A program made the translations under genes and the position numbers. DNA of 64,000 nt from JAGXKT01 sp964531695 (GTDB lineage Bacteria; Planctomycetota; Phycisphaerae; SM23-33). The DNA is taken from assembly GCA_964531695.1 (NCBI GenBank), contig CAZHEH010000004.1:1-64000 (forward strand), given 5' to 3'. Below, one piece after another: positions 36,376 through 44,319 of the stretch. The notes beneath the pieces were generated by a model that was not told the DNA's origin, did no database searches, and saw only the letters and a list, made by a program, of their open reading frames with translations. Positions within the stretch are counted from its first letter, which is position 1; every line of letters starts with the position of its first letter.

Positions 36376-39054
36376 ATGGGGAACGCAGTTCGGGAAACGC
36401 GGTCGCACCTGCGGGCCATCGCTACCCTGGCCGGGGTCGCCTTGGCGTGCGCTGCGACGGCCGCGGCGGACAAGCCCGCGGCCGCGTCGCGGCCCGCCGA
36501 GGCGGCAAAGCCGGCCGAGTACCACGTCGGCGAGTACGAGGCGTGGTTGCTGGAGTGGACGCAAGAGTACCTCGACGGCGGCGGGGACGTGGACGCACCC
36601 ATTGACGACAGCGGTCGGACGCGTCTGAACGAGGCGGCCGCACTGGACTACCGCGCCGTGGCGGAACTGCTGATCGAGCATGGCGCGACCGTGAACCCCC
36701 CGGCCGACAGCGAGGCCCCCACGCCGCTTCAGTCCGCCGCGCGATACGGCTCGATCCACGTGGCGCGCTTGCTGCTCGAGCGAGGGGCCGAGCCGGACGC
36801 TACTACGGAACGACGCTCCAGGAAGCCGCTTCGCTTCGCGGTGTGGCCGGCCTGCGACGGCGACATGGTCGAGCTTCTGCTGGAAGCGGGCGCCGACCCA
36901 GACGCCGACGATGGCGCCGCGCTCCGCGCGGCCGCTGCCGACGGAACGGCGGGGAAGGTGAGACTGTTGCTCGCACACGGAGCGCGTGTGGACCTCGGCG
37001 AACGCCCGCCAACGGTGTGGGCGATCCGCGCCGGACGACCGGAAGTCCTCAAGCTGCTGCTCGATGCCGGCGCCGATCCGGAGAAAGTCGGCCTGACTTC
37101 GCTGCACCTTGCGGCGCTGAACGAGGACCTCCCGGCCGTGCAGCGGGAAATCCGGAAATGCAGGAAGGCCGGCAAGAGCGTCGACATCCCGGCCCAGAAT
37201 CTGGTCACACCGCTGCACCTCACGGGGGCGAACAAGGACGTCAAAGTGGCTCAGGCCCTGATGGAAGCCGGAGCCAGCGTGCGGGCCGGAGCCAGCGTGC
37301 GGGCCGCAGACAGCGAACGCACCACGCCATTACACTGGGCTGCGGGCGGGGGAAGTCTGCCGGTAGCCAAGCTTCTGCTGGCGCACGGCGCCGATGTGAA
37401 CGCGGAGCGCTACTGGGTAGGCCCGACGCCGCTGTGCGACGCGACGCGCGAATGTCGGAGGGATATCGTCAAGCTGCTTCTGACACGGGGAGCGGACCCC
37501 AACACGAAGCTCCGCGTTTTCGCGCCGCTGCACTTCGCTAGCGCCAGCGGCCGCCTCGACATCGCCCAAGTGCTGATCGACGCGGGCGCGGACGTGGATG
37601 GGCCACTCAGCGACTTTGATCGACGCTTTGAGCCGGAGCGCTTGTCGCCACTCAGCATGGCCCTGTTCTCGGGAAGGGATCAGTCCTTGCGGCTGCTCTT
37701 GGCGGCCAAGGCGCAACCCAGATCGGATGCTTGGATCAACGCCTGCGCCGAGAGCCCCCTATTGCATCGATTGCTCGCGGCAGGCGTCAGCCCCAACCAC
37801 CAAATCGAGAACCGACTGCTGACGTCAGAAGACGGCAAAAGGCCGCTGCACTTGGCCAACAGCCCGGAAGACCGCCACGTGGCGCGCATTCTTATCGCCC
37901 GCGGCGCCGATGTGAACGCCAAAGGGCCCGACGGCGAGCCGCTGCTGCTGGATGCGATCCAGTCCTACCGCCTGGGCACGGCCGCGCTGTTGATCGACCA
38001 TGGAGCGGACACCGAGGCGGTGAAGCTGACCCCGCTTCATCTGGCTGTCATCGGCGGCGATGCCGACGCGGTGGCCAAGCTCATCGACGAAGGCGCGGCT
38101 GTAGATACACGCGCGGCCAAGCGCATATCACCATTGCACTTGGCGGCTTCCGCCGGAGACGAGTCGATACTCGCTGCGCTGCTGAAGGCCGGGGCCGATG
38201 TGAACGCCACGGATGCTCGCGGGCAAACGCCGCTGCACTGGGCGGCCCTGAACGGTCAAGCCGCAATGGCGCGTCTGCTGCTTGACAGTGGCGCGGAGCT
38301 GAACGCGCAGGATCTGGACGGAAGGACGCCGATCTGCTTCGTGCAGCCGTTCGACGAGTCCCACGGCATCCGCACGGCCAACGTGCTGCTGAGAGCCGGT
38401 CTCAAACCGAGCGAGACGCACGACCTCGGCGAGCTGCTGCGGGCAGCGGCGTCCCGCTCCTGCGAGGAGGCCACGGAGACCTGCCGACTGCTGCTGGAAC
38501 TGGGTGTTGACCCAAATGCGGCAGACAGATCGGGATGTACACCGTTACACGAGGCGGCCCGTGCGAAGTGCCCGGAGCGTGTGAAGATGCTCATCGACGC
38601 TGGCGCCAAGGTGGACCGGGGTAGCGACTTTGGGGAGACGGCCCTCCACGAGGTGACCTGGGGCTCCAGTGGGCCCGCAGCGGAGGTATGCCGTATCTTG
38701 CTCGATGCAGGCGCCGATCCAAACGCTCGCGATCGCGTCGCCAAGACGCCGCTCCATAAGTCCGCGAGCTTTGGCAACCGTGAGACGGCTGCAGTGCTGC
38801 TGGAGGCCGGGGCGAACGTCAACGCGCGGTCACGCTGGGGCGCCACGCCTCTGCACGAAGCCGCCGAGGCAGACGATCCTGAGCTGATCACGCTCCTTCT
38901 CGAGGCCGGGGCAGACGTGAACGCGTTCACCGACGGCGGCGAAACGCCCGTGGACGTCGCCGGCGACATGCCGGTGCGCAGGGCGCTGGAGGCGGCCGGG
39001 GGTAAACCGGCCGGCGAGCTGCCGTCGCCCCCGCCGGTGCGGAATCCGCAGTAG
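36376..39054 (+). CDS. Large ankyrin-repeat protein, probably exported
   Basis: An 892-aa protein built from about 24 ankyrin repeats. A hydrophobic N-terminus (IATLAGVALACAATAAAD) looks like a signal peptide or anchor, followed by an Ala/Pro linker to about 50. The repeats have the usual TPLH...AA...LLL..GADVNA pattern, for example QTPLHWAALNGQAAMARLLL. An 18-bp perfect tandem duplication at 37270-37305 adds the extra GASVRA inside one repeat. Ankyrin stacks mediate protein-protein contacts; the partner is unknown. The gene lies in the segment bracketed by the duplicated tyrS end, and parts of it (37600-38760) look less GC-rich than neighbours, so acquisition or rearrangement is possible. 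Confidence 0.9.
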   Translation: MGNAVRETRSHLRAIATLAGVALACAATAAADKPAAASRPAEAAKPAEYHVGEYEAWLLEWTQEYLDGGGDVDAPIDDSGRTRLNEAAALDYRAVAELLIEHGATVNPPADSEAPTPLQSAARYGSIHVARLLLERGAEPDATTERRSRKPLRFAVWPACDGDMVELLLEAGADPDADDGAALRAAAADGTAGKVRLLLAHGARVDLGERPPTVWAIRAGRPEVLKLLLDAGADPEKVGLTSLHLAALNEDLPAVQREIRKCRKAGKSVDIPAQNLVTPLHLTGANKDVKVAQALMEAGASVRAGASVRAADSERTTPLHWAAGGGSLPVAKLLLAHGADVNAERYWVGPTPLCDATRECRRDIVKLLLTRGADPNTKLRVFAPLHFASASGRLDIAQVLIDAGADVDGPLSDFDRRFEPERLSPLSMALFSGRDQSLRLLLAAKAQPRSDAWINACAESPLLHRLLAAGVSPNHQIENRLLTSEDGKRPLHLANSPEDRHVARILIARGADVNAKGPDGEPLLLDAIQSYRLGTAALLIDHGADTEAVKLTPLHLAVIGGDADAVAKLIDEGAAVDTRAAKRISPLHLAASAGDESILAALLKAGADVNATDARGQTPLHWAALNGQAAMARLLLDSGAELNAQDLDGRTPICFVQPFDESHGIRTANVLLRAGLKPSETHDLGELLRAAASRSCEEATETCRLLLELGVDPNAADRSGCTPLHEAARAKCPERVKMLIDAGAKVDRGSDFGETALHEVTWGSSGPAAEVCRILLDAGADPNARDRVAKTPLHKSASFGNRETAAVLLEAGANVNARSRWGATPLHEAAEADDPELITLLLEAGADVNAFTDGGETPVDVAGDMPVRRALEAAGGKPAGELPSPPPVRNPQ
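37270..37305 (+). repeat. 18-bp perfect tandem duplication in the ankyrin gene
   Basis: ggagccagcgtgcgggcc is present twice back to back (37270-37287 and 37288-37305). It keeps the frame and inserts six residues (GASVRA) at an inter-repeat turn, consistent with recent slippage. Confidence 0.9.
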
Positions 39055-39200
39055 ATCCGGGCGCGGGCAGAGCCCATCGGGCGACTGCCGCGCACACCAA
39101 CGCTGAGGACAGACACTCCGCCGGGCATGTCTGCGCTGCAGTGCCAGAGACCCAGGCGGATGCCCCCGGCCGCGAGGCATAGCCGACCAATCACGCGAAG

Positions 39201-39230
39201 CTGGCAATCCCCGCCGCCTTGCTGTATAAA
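39201..39230 (+). promoter_or_regulatory. Promoter for the CBM48-like mini-gene
   Basis: CTGGCA (39201-39206), 18-bp spacer and TATAAA (39225-39230), giving a leader of about 60 bases that contains the AAAGGAG ribosome site of the gene at 39297. Confidence 0.5.
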
Positions 39231-39296
39231 CTCCGATGCCGAAGGGAGTCACCTCGCGGGGCCCACGGATGGGCGGAATCGCTAAAGGAGCGCGCT

Positions 39297-39563
39297 ATGT
39301 ATATGCCCGGACAACGACGGGGAACGATTCGCTTCATGCTCTCGGCCGACGGGCGACGGGGCCCGGTCCGGCTGGCCGGGGACTTCACGCGTTGGCATCC
39401 GGTCTCGATGCGCAAACGCGGCGACGCCTACAGCGTGACCGTACCGGCCACACTCGGCAGCCACGAATACCGATTCCTGGTCAACGGCGAGTGGATCGCC
39501 GACCCGGACAACGCCAACAAGGTCGTGACGGCCACGGGCGTCACCTCCGTGGCCATGCTGTAA
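39297..39563 (+). CDS. CBM48 / AMPK glycogen-binding-like mini-protein
   Basis: An 88-aa protein consisting almost entirely of one E-set domain of the CBM48/AMPK-beta type: RLAGDFTRWHPVSMRKRGDA, then YSVTVPATLGSHEYRFLVNG and EWIADPDN. In this family the domain binds glycogen or starch, or regulates an enzyme. The ATG at 39297 follows AAAGGAG at 39284-39290 with ideal spacing; the open frame extends upstream without a better start. No catalytic domain is attached. It lies with the ankyrin gene between the duplicated tyrS ends. Confidence 0.82.
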   Translation: MYMPGQRRGTIRFMLSADGRRGPVRLAGDFTRWHPVSMRKRGDAYSVTVPATLGSHEYRFLVNGEWIADPDNANKVVTATGVTSVAML

Positions 39564-39687
39564 CGGGACGCCATGCTGCTACGGTCCGAGCCGCCCGAGG
39601 CAAAGGCCGGAGGCCTTCTCGAAGGAGCAGAACTCAGCGTACGCTCCGCAGCACCGTGCGCAGAGCTTCCTCGTGTGTCGGGGCCAC

Positions 39688-39756
39688 CTCGACCCGCCCG
39701 CCGGCGCCGTCCTCCGCGTCGGCAAGCGACGCTTCGGACGCATCGCCAGGAGTTGA
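39688..39756 (+). pseudogene. Remnant of the tyrS 3' end
   Basis: This stretch encodes the last 22 residues of TyrS (LDPPAGAVLRVGKRRFGRIA then RS and a TGA stop), with one amino-acid change, but no upstream tyrS sequence. It is the coding part of the right-hand direct repeat and is clearly non-functional. Confidence 0.9.
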
Positions 39757-39806
39757 CCCCCGGCGGCGCAGTGGCATTCGACGTTCGGGGTTCGACGTTC
39801 GGCGTC
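39691..39806 (+). repeat. Right copy of the 116-bp direct repeat
   Basis: Matches 36143-36258 at an offset of 3548 bp, with a 70-bp perfect core at 39699-39768. It ends just before the fba stop codon on the opposite strand (39823). Confidence 0.9.
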
Positions 39807-39822
39807 CGACGTTCCCTCAGCC

Positions 39823-40845
39823 CTAGCCCTTATAGAAGTCCACGAACTCCTTGCAGGTCTTGACGCGGACCTTGCCGGCCCAGCCGGCCTGGCCGAAGGC
39901 GACCATCCGCTTCTTGCACTCTTCCTGCATGGCCTCGCGGGCCGGGCCGAGGTACTTCCGCGGGTCGAACTGCTCGGGCTTCTCGCTGAAGACGCGCCGG
40001 ATCGCGCCGGTCATCGCCAGGCGGTTGTCGGTGTCGACGTTGACCTTCCGCACGCCGTGCTTGATGCCGCGCTGGATCTCCTCGATCGGCACGCCGTAGG
40101 CCTGCTTCAGGTTGCCGCCGAACTCGTTGATGATGTCCCGCAGCTCCTGCGGCAGGGACGAACTGCCGTGCATCACGAGGTGCGCGTTCGGCAGGCGGCG
40201 GTGGATCTCCTCGATCAGGTCCATCTTGAGCACGTCGCCGGTGGGCTTCTTCGAGAACTTGTATGCCCCGTGGCTCGTGCCGATGGCCACGGCCAGCGCG
40301 TCCACGCCCGTGTCGGCGGCGAACTGCTCGGCCTGGTCGGGGTCGGTCAGGTGCTCCTGGGCCTCTTCCTCGCTGAGCCCGGCCCCGTGGCCGTCCTCGA
40401 TGCCGCCCAGGGCGCCGATCTCGCCCTCGACGCTCACGCCCGCGGCGTGGGCGAAGTCGCAGACCTCCTTCGTCACCTTGACGTTGTAGTCGTAGTCGCT
40501 CGGCGTCTTGCCATCTTCCCGGAGCGAGCCGTCCATCATCACGGACGTGAAGCCCTGTTCCATCGCGCTGCGGCAGGTGGCCGGGGTGTCGCCGTGGTCC
40601 TGGTGCATCACGATCGGAATCTTCGGGTTCAGCTCCGCCGCCGCCAGCATCAGGTGGCGCAGGTACGCGTCGTTGCTGTACTTGCGGGCACCGCGGCTGG
40701 CCTGGATGATCACGGGCGAGTCCGTCTCCTGGGCGGCCGCCATGATCGCTTGAATCTGCTCCATGTTGTTGACGTTCAGCGCGGCCACGCCGTAGTCGTT
40801 CTCGGCCGCATGGTCGAGGAGAACTCGCATCGGGATCATTGGCAT
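39823..40845 (-). CDS. fba: Class II fructose-bisphosphate aldolase
   Basis: A 340-aa zinc-dependent aldolase cleaving fructose 1,6-bisphosphate in glycolysis or forming it in gluconeogenesis. The sequence matches the subtype found in Calvin-cycle operons: HQDHGDTPATCRSAMEQGFT with SVMMDGSLREDG, then the zinc and substrate segments EGEIGALGGIEDG, GTSHGAYKFSKKPTG and MHGSSSLPQEL. The ATG at 40845 is chosen because AGGAAAGAG precedes it; an in-frame codon at 40920 lies upstream of the promoter's -10 box. No carbon-fixation genes accompany it. Confidence 0.96.
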   Translation of the reverse strand: MPMIPMRVLLDHAAENDYGVAALNVNNMEQIQAIMAAAQETDSPVIIQASRGARKYSNDAYLRHLMLAAAELNPKIPIVMHQDHGDTPATCRSAMEQGFTSVMMDGSLREDGKTPSDYDYNVKVTKEVCDFAHAAGVSVEGEIGALGGIEDGHGAGLSEEEAQEHLTDPDQAEQFAADTGVDALAVAIGTSHGAYKFSKKPTGDVLKMDLIEEIHRRLPNAHLVMHGSSSLPQELRDIINEFGGNLKQAYGVPIEEIQRGIKHGVRKVNVDTDNRLAMTGAIRRVFSEKPEQFDPRKYLGPAREAMQEECKKRMVAFGQAGWAGKVRVKTCKEFVDFYKG

Positions 40846-40909
40846 GGTTCGGTCTCTTTCCTCTTGGGGGGTATCGCTGGGGCGCCGGCCCGCGCCGGCT
40901 GGGCCGCAA

Positions 40910-40938
40910 ATTATAGGCATGCGTCCGGGCGGCGCGAA
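40910..40938 (-). promoter_or_regulatory. Promoter for fba
   Basis: A perfect TATAAT (40915-40910, minus strand) with a poor -35, TTCGCG, 17 bp upstream. It implies a leader of about 58 bases with a normal ribosome site. Confidence 0.5.
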
Positions 40939-40965
40939 GCCATTTCTAGACGCGGTCGGGGCCGG

Positions 40966-41652
40966 TCAGTCCGCCGACACGCCGGCCCGGCGGGCCACCC
41001 ACTCGGACGGGATGCCGATGTCGACGACGGCGACCTGCCCCGTGTAGGCGTCGGCCCCATCGGCGTCGAAGCCCCGCTTTCTGGCGAGCATGGTGACGGT
41101 CTGCACCGCCCGCACGGCCGGGCCGTCGACCTCGCCGGTGTCGCAGTCCAGCCCCGTGGGGATGTCCACGGACACGACGGGCCGCCCGGCGGCGTTGACC
41201 GCCTCGGCCGCCGACGCCAGCGTGCCCCGCAGCGCGCCGGCGATGCCCGTGCCGCCGATGGCGTCCACCACCACGTCGAAGCCGGCCAACTCATCGGCCA
41301 GGCCCGCCATCGCCGCGTCGTCCGCCTCGCGCAGGTCCTGCTCCAGCATACGGAGCGCGGCGAGGTTCACGGCCGCGTCGCCGGAGACCTTGTCCGGAGG
41401 GGCGATCAGAAACGTGGCCACGTTGAACCCCCGCAGCGACAGGTGCCGGGCGAGCACGAAGCCGTCTCCGCCGTTGTTGCCGCCGCCGGCGACGACCGCC
41501 ACGGACCGCCAGCCCCGCCGGGCGAGCAGCCCCTGGATGACGTCAGCGCAGCGCCGGCCGGCGTTCTCCATCAGCGCCAGGCCGGGGATGCCGAGCGTGT
41601 CGATCGCGTAGCGGTCTACGCGCCGCATCTCGTCGCGGGTCAGGGAGCGCAC
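40966..41652 (-). CDS. nnrE: NAD(P)H-hydrate epimerase
   Basis: A YjeF-N-domain protein of about 228 aa that epimerises damaged, hydrated NAD(P)H for repair. Signatures are LTRDEMRRVDRYAIDTLGIP, GLALMENAGRRCADV, VAGGGNNGGDGFVLARHLS and VVDAIGGTGIAGALRG followed by DIPTGLDCDTGEVDG. The dehydratase half (NnrD) found fused in many bacteria is absent. The start is probably the GTG at 41652, which aligns with family N-termini and lies 11 bases after the thioredoxin stop; no ribosome site is obvious, so coupling to trxA is likely. Confidence 0.92.
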   Translation of the reverse strand: MRSLTRDEMRRVDRYAIDTLGIPGLALMENAGRRCADVIQGLLARRGWRSVAVVAGGGNNGGDGFVLARHLSLRGFNVATFLIAPPDKVSGDAAVNLAALRMLEQDLREADDAAMAGLADELAGFDVVVDAIGGTGIAGALRGTLASAAEAVNAAGRPVVSVDIPTGLDCDTGEVDGPAVRAVQTVTMLARKRGFDADGADAYTGQVAVVDIGIPSEWVARRAGVSAD

Positions 41653-41663
41653 GGGAGTGCCGC

Positions 41664-41993
41664 TCAGCCGACGACTTCGTCGATGGCGGACTTGAACTCC
41701 GCCTTGGGTTGGACGCCGACGAACTTCTTGGCGATCTCGCCGTCGTTGAACAGGATCACCGTCGGGATCGCCCGGATTCCGAACTTCACGGCCGTGTTGC
41801 GGCATACGTCCGTGTCGGCCTTGGCGACCTTGAGCTTGCCGGCGTAGTCGTCGGCCAACTCCTCGATGGTCGGGGCGACCATCTTGCACGGCATGCACCA
41901 CTCGGCCCAGAAGTCCACGAGGACGGGCACGTCCGCGTTGGCGACTTCCTGCTCGAAATTCTCGTCGGTGACCTCGATGACGTTTTCGCTCAT
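41664..41993 (-). CDS. trxA: Thioredoxin
   Basis: A 109-aa thioredoxin, a small cytoplasmic disulfide reductant. The fold landmarks are VDFWAEWCMPCKMVAPTIEE, the cis-Pro segment IRAIPTVILFNDGE and FVGVQPK. The active site is CMPC rather than the usual CGPC, which may shift its redox potential. AAGGA stands about 8 bases before the ATG. It is followed by nnrE on the same strand. Confidence 0.95.
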   Translation of the reverse strand: MSENVIEVTDENFEQEVANADVPVLVDFWAEWCMPCKMVAPTIEELADDYAGKLKVAKADTDVCRNTAVKFGIRAIPTVILFNDGEIAKKFVGVQPKAEFKSAIDEVVG

Positions 41994-42226
41994 GGATGGT
42001 TCCTTGTCGGCTGGGGTAGGGACAGGACGCGATGAATCCTAGGCGCGGGCCGGTCGCATGTCAACGCGGCCGGCGCGCCGTCTCGGCGTCCCGCCCCTTC
42101 CACGTCTCGTGGAATGGGCCTCCCACCCCTGTGTATCCCGGGGCGTCCCGTCTCCACAGCGCACCCCGCGCGCGCCAGCGGCGGAGCCGTGGCCCCGCCG
42201 CCTTCTGCGCGCTTCGGTACGATTCG

Positions 42227-42625
42227 TCAGCTCTTGACTTCGATTTTGCGGGTCCGCGCCTGTGCCGCCTTGGGCAGCTTGAGCGTCAGGACGCCGCTGT
42301 CCATGGAGGCGGAGATGTTCTCGCGGTCGATCTCGTCGCTCAGGGCGAATCGCCGGTAGTACCGCCCGCCCGCGAAGCCGCGGAAGGTCTCCGCGTAGGC
42401 CTCGCCGGGCTCGTCCACCTGGGCCGGCGCCGAGATCGTCAGCACGCCCTTCTCCACGGTGATGTCCACGTCCTTCTCGACCGCTCCGGGCAGTTCGGCC
42501 TCGAGCACGACCGTGTCGCCATGCTCGTAGGCGTCCACGAGCGGCGTGAAGGTCCGCTCCGTCTCCGCCGGCTGCCGCGCCGGCGTCGCACTGACCTGCA
42601 TTGCCTTGTCGTCTTTGTCTGCCAT
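42227..42625 (-). CDS. Hsp20-family small heat-shock protein, downstream copy
   Basis: A 132-aa alpha-crystallin-domain chaperone that holds unfolding proteins. The ATG at 42625 is preferred because GAGAGGAG lies eight bases upstream. The crystallin core is clear: DAYEHGDTVVLEAELPGAVE, DVDITVEKGVLTISAPA, YYRRFALSDEID and the GVLTLKLPK motif. The IXI-type tail is short (RKIEVKS). It forms a tandem pair with the Hsp20 upstream, 26 bp away, and the two differ enough to be old duplicates or separate subfamilies that may form mixed oligomers. Confidence 0.93.
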   Translation of the reverse strand: MADKDDKAMQVSATPARQPAETERTFTPLVDAYEHGDTVVLEAELPGAVEKDVDITVEKGVLTISAPAQVDEPGEAYAETFRGFAGGRYYRRFALSDEIDRENISASMDSGVLTLKLPKAAQARTRKIEVKS

Positions 42626-42651
42626 GGTTCGCGCTCCTCTCACCTTCGCGT

Positions 42652-43089
42652 TCAGCCCACGGTGATCTGCTTCGGCTTGGCGGCCTCGGCCTTGGGCAGG
42701 CGGATCGTCAGCACGCCCGCCTCCAGCCGGGCCTCGATCCGGTCCGCGTCCACCGTTTCCGGCAGCACGATGGTGCGGGAGAACTGCCCGCTGCCGCGCT
42801 CGCGCATCCGGTAGGTCACCTTGTCCTCGTCCGCGCCCGACTCCTTCTTGCCCTTGATCTCGAGCGTGTCGCCGGTGATCGAGATGTCCAGGTCGTCCCG
42901 ACTCACGCCGGCCAGCTCCGCCTGGACCACGATGTCATCCGGCCCCGTGAACACGTTCACGGGCGGATAGCCGCCGGCGAACACGTCGCGGCCGAAACCG
43001 CCACGCCCGAGCAGCCGGTCCATCTCCCGCTCCATGTACCGCAGGGAAGCGAACGGATCGAACGCACTCGGCCATCTGAACAGCGCCAT
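42652..43089 (-). CDS. Hsp20-family small heat-shock protein, upstream copy
   Basis: A 145-aa small heat-shock protein. The N-terminus MALFRWPSAFDPFASLRYME and the line MDRLLGRGGFGRD are typical of bacterial Hsp20 of the class with a PF-rich start. The crystallin core reads DDIVVQAELAGVSRDDLDIS, TYRMRERGSGQFSRTIVLPE and GVLTIRLPKAEAAKPKQITV. The ATG at 43089 follows AAGGGG; an upstream in-frame extension has no family similarity. The 232 bp upstream hold the less GC-rich promoter region. No CIRCE element was found. Confidence 0.93.
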   Translation of the reverse strand: MALFRWPSAFDPFASLRYMEREMDRLLGRGGFGRDVFAGGYPPVNVFTGPDDIVVQAELAGVSRDDLDISITGDTLEIKGKKESGADEDKVTYRMRERGSGQFSRTIVLPETVDADRIEARLEAGVLTIRLPKAEAAKPKQITVG

Positions 43090-43214
43090 GTTCACACCCC
43101 TTTCCGTGTTTCCTCGGACCGACGGCCCCATGCCGCCGGTGCCTTGCCTCTCTCGGCCGCGACCCATGTGCCGCGGCGTCCACAAGAAGGATATGCAAGG
43201 GCAATGCCAGTGGC

Positions 43215-43231
43215 GCAAGAGTCTGACTTGC
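43215..43231 (-). promoter_or_regulatory. Possible operator upstream of the Hsp20 pair
   Basis: Inverted repeat GCAAG-N7-CTTGC in the AT-richer stretch 43190-43260, about 130 bp upstream of the first Hsp20 start. It is not CIRCE; no clear heat-shock -35/-10 could be assigned. Confidence 0.25.
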
Positions 43232-43321
43232 AATTAGTTAAGCTTTGTAAGGCGGACCGATCCGGGTGCCATTTTGACGGCCGGCGTTCGGCCGCGCTGC
43301 ATGCGTGGCAGGAAGCCGCGG

Positions 43322-44056
43322 TCAGCCGCCGCGCTTGAGCCGCTCCAGCGCCTCCTGCCCGGCCGCGCTGGCCGGCGCGCGGAAGATGTCCCACGTCATC
43401 TCCGGCCCGCACCTGCGGCAGTACACGTTGCGGCGAGGGCGCCGTGCGATGAACGTCTGCCCGCAATCGCTGCACCGGTGGAGGTACAGGTAGCGGCGGC
43501 GGCGAAGCTGCCTGGCGGCCGGCAGGTCGTGGCAGCGGGCGTCCGACAGGTTCGCCGCCCGCATCAGCGTGCGGAACTCCCGCCCGTGCGGGGCCGTCCG
43601 CCGGCCGTAGCGGAGCCAGACCGCCACATGCGCCAGTTCATGGGCGAGCGTCGGCACGAGTTGCTCGGGATGCTCGCGAAGCAGGTGCGGGTTCAGCTCG
43701 ACGCGGTAGGCGCCCTGCCGACTCCCTGGCCCCCGGCCGGCTTCCTCGCACGCCGCGCGCCCGGCCGTGGTCCGCAGCCGCGGGTTGTAGCCGATGCGAC
43801 ACCGCCGCGGCAGCTCGGGCGACTCCCAGATGGCCGCGAGCCGATTCGCGATCGCCTCCAGCACCGGGCCGTCGGGCAACGGCTGATCCGGCGTCCAGAG
43901 ATCGCTCACTCTCAGCCCAGCCGTGCGACGCGCACGCGGCGCGCCCGACCGACCGCCCGAGACGGAGACATACCCCCCGGCCGGCGGCCCGGCCGCGGCG
44001 TCGGGCGCAGGCGCCTCCGCGGGCGGTCGATCCGTTGAGTCCCTTGGAGCGTCCAT
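43322..44056 (-). CDS. SprT-like zinc protease-domain protein
   Basis: A 244-aa protein with the SprT-like metalloprotease core HELAH (LVPTLAHELAHVAVWLRYG), a later HG (APHGREF) and a C-terminal zinc ribbon (CSDCGQTF, then VYCRRCG). SprT-like proteins include DNA-protein crosslink proteases; the bacterial ones are little studied. The first 60 residues are Pro/Ala-rich and probably disordered. The ATG at 44056 lies only three bases after the end of tRNA-Leu, and the open frame upstream runs through the tRNA, so this is the first usable start. No ribosome site is visible. Confidence 0.82.
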   Translation of the reverse strand: MDAPRDSTDRPPAEAPAPDAAAGPPAGGYVSVSGGRSGAPRARRTAGLRVSDLWTPDQPLPDGPVLEAIANRLAAIWESPELPRRCRIGYNPRLRTTAGRAACEEAGRGPGSRQGAYRVELNPHLLREHPEQLVPTLAHELAHVAVWLRYGRRTAPHGREFRTLMRAANLSDARCHDLPAARQLRRRRYLYLHRCSDCGQTFIARRPRRNVYCRRCGPEMTWDIFRAPASAAGQEALERLKRGG

Positions 44057-44059
44057 GAC

Positions 44060-44143
44060 TGGCCCGGGAGGGAGTCGAACCCTCATGCCCCGAAGGGCAA
44101 GGGATTTTAAGTCCCCAGCGTATGCCGGTTCCGCCACCGGGCC
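44060..44143 (-). tRNA. tRNA-Leu (anticodon UAA)
   Basis: 84 nt fold as a class II tRNA: acceptor GGCCCGG pairs CCGGGCC, anticodon loop CUUAAAA gives UAA, a long variable arm (GCCC-UUCG-GGGC) as expected for Leu, T arm GAGGG-UUCGACU-CCCUC, and discriminator A. CCA is not encoded. It reads UUA and, with wobble, UUG. The SprT-like gene starts three bases downstream. Confidence 0.96.
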
Positions 44144-44156
44144 GTGCCGCGCTCTC

Positions 44157-44185
44157 AGGATACGTCGGCCGGCCCGCCCCGACAA
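44157..44185 (-). promoter_or_regulatory. Promoter for tRNA-Leu
   Basis: TTGTCG (44185-44180), 17-bp spacer and TATCCT (44162-44157) on the minus strand. The -10 lies 13 bases before the mature tRNA 5' end. Confidence 0.65.
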
Positions 44186-44242
44186 GACGAGCCGAAGGGC
44201 GACCCCCGGCAAACCGCCCGACAACTCAGGTGACTGCCCCAC

Positions 44243-44272
44243 TTGACGACCGCTCTCACGCTGTGCTAGCAT
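44243..44272 (+). promoter_or_regulatory. Promoter for the 83-aa small gene
   Basis: TTGACG (44243-44248), 18-bp spacer and TAGCAT (44267-44272). The next plus-strand start with a ribosome site is 44320. Confidence 0.6.
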
Positions 44273-44319
44273 CGGTGTTCGAAGCATATGAGCCGCCTTG
44301 GCCGGAAAGGGATACAACT

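Noticed and set aside
43090..43320. Searched for CIRCE or a heat-shock sigma promoter upstream of the Hsp20 pair
   Set aside because: Only a short 5-bp inverted repeat was found; no box matches well enough to name.
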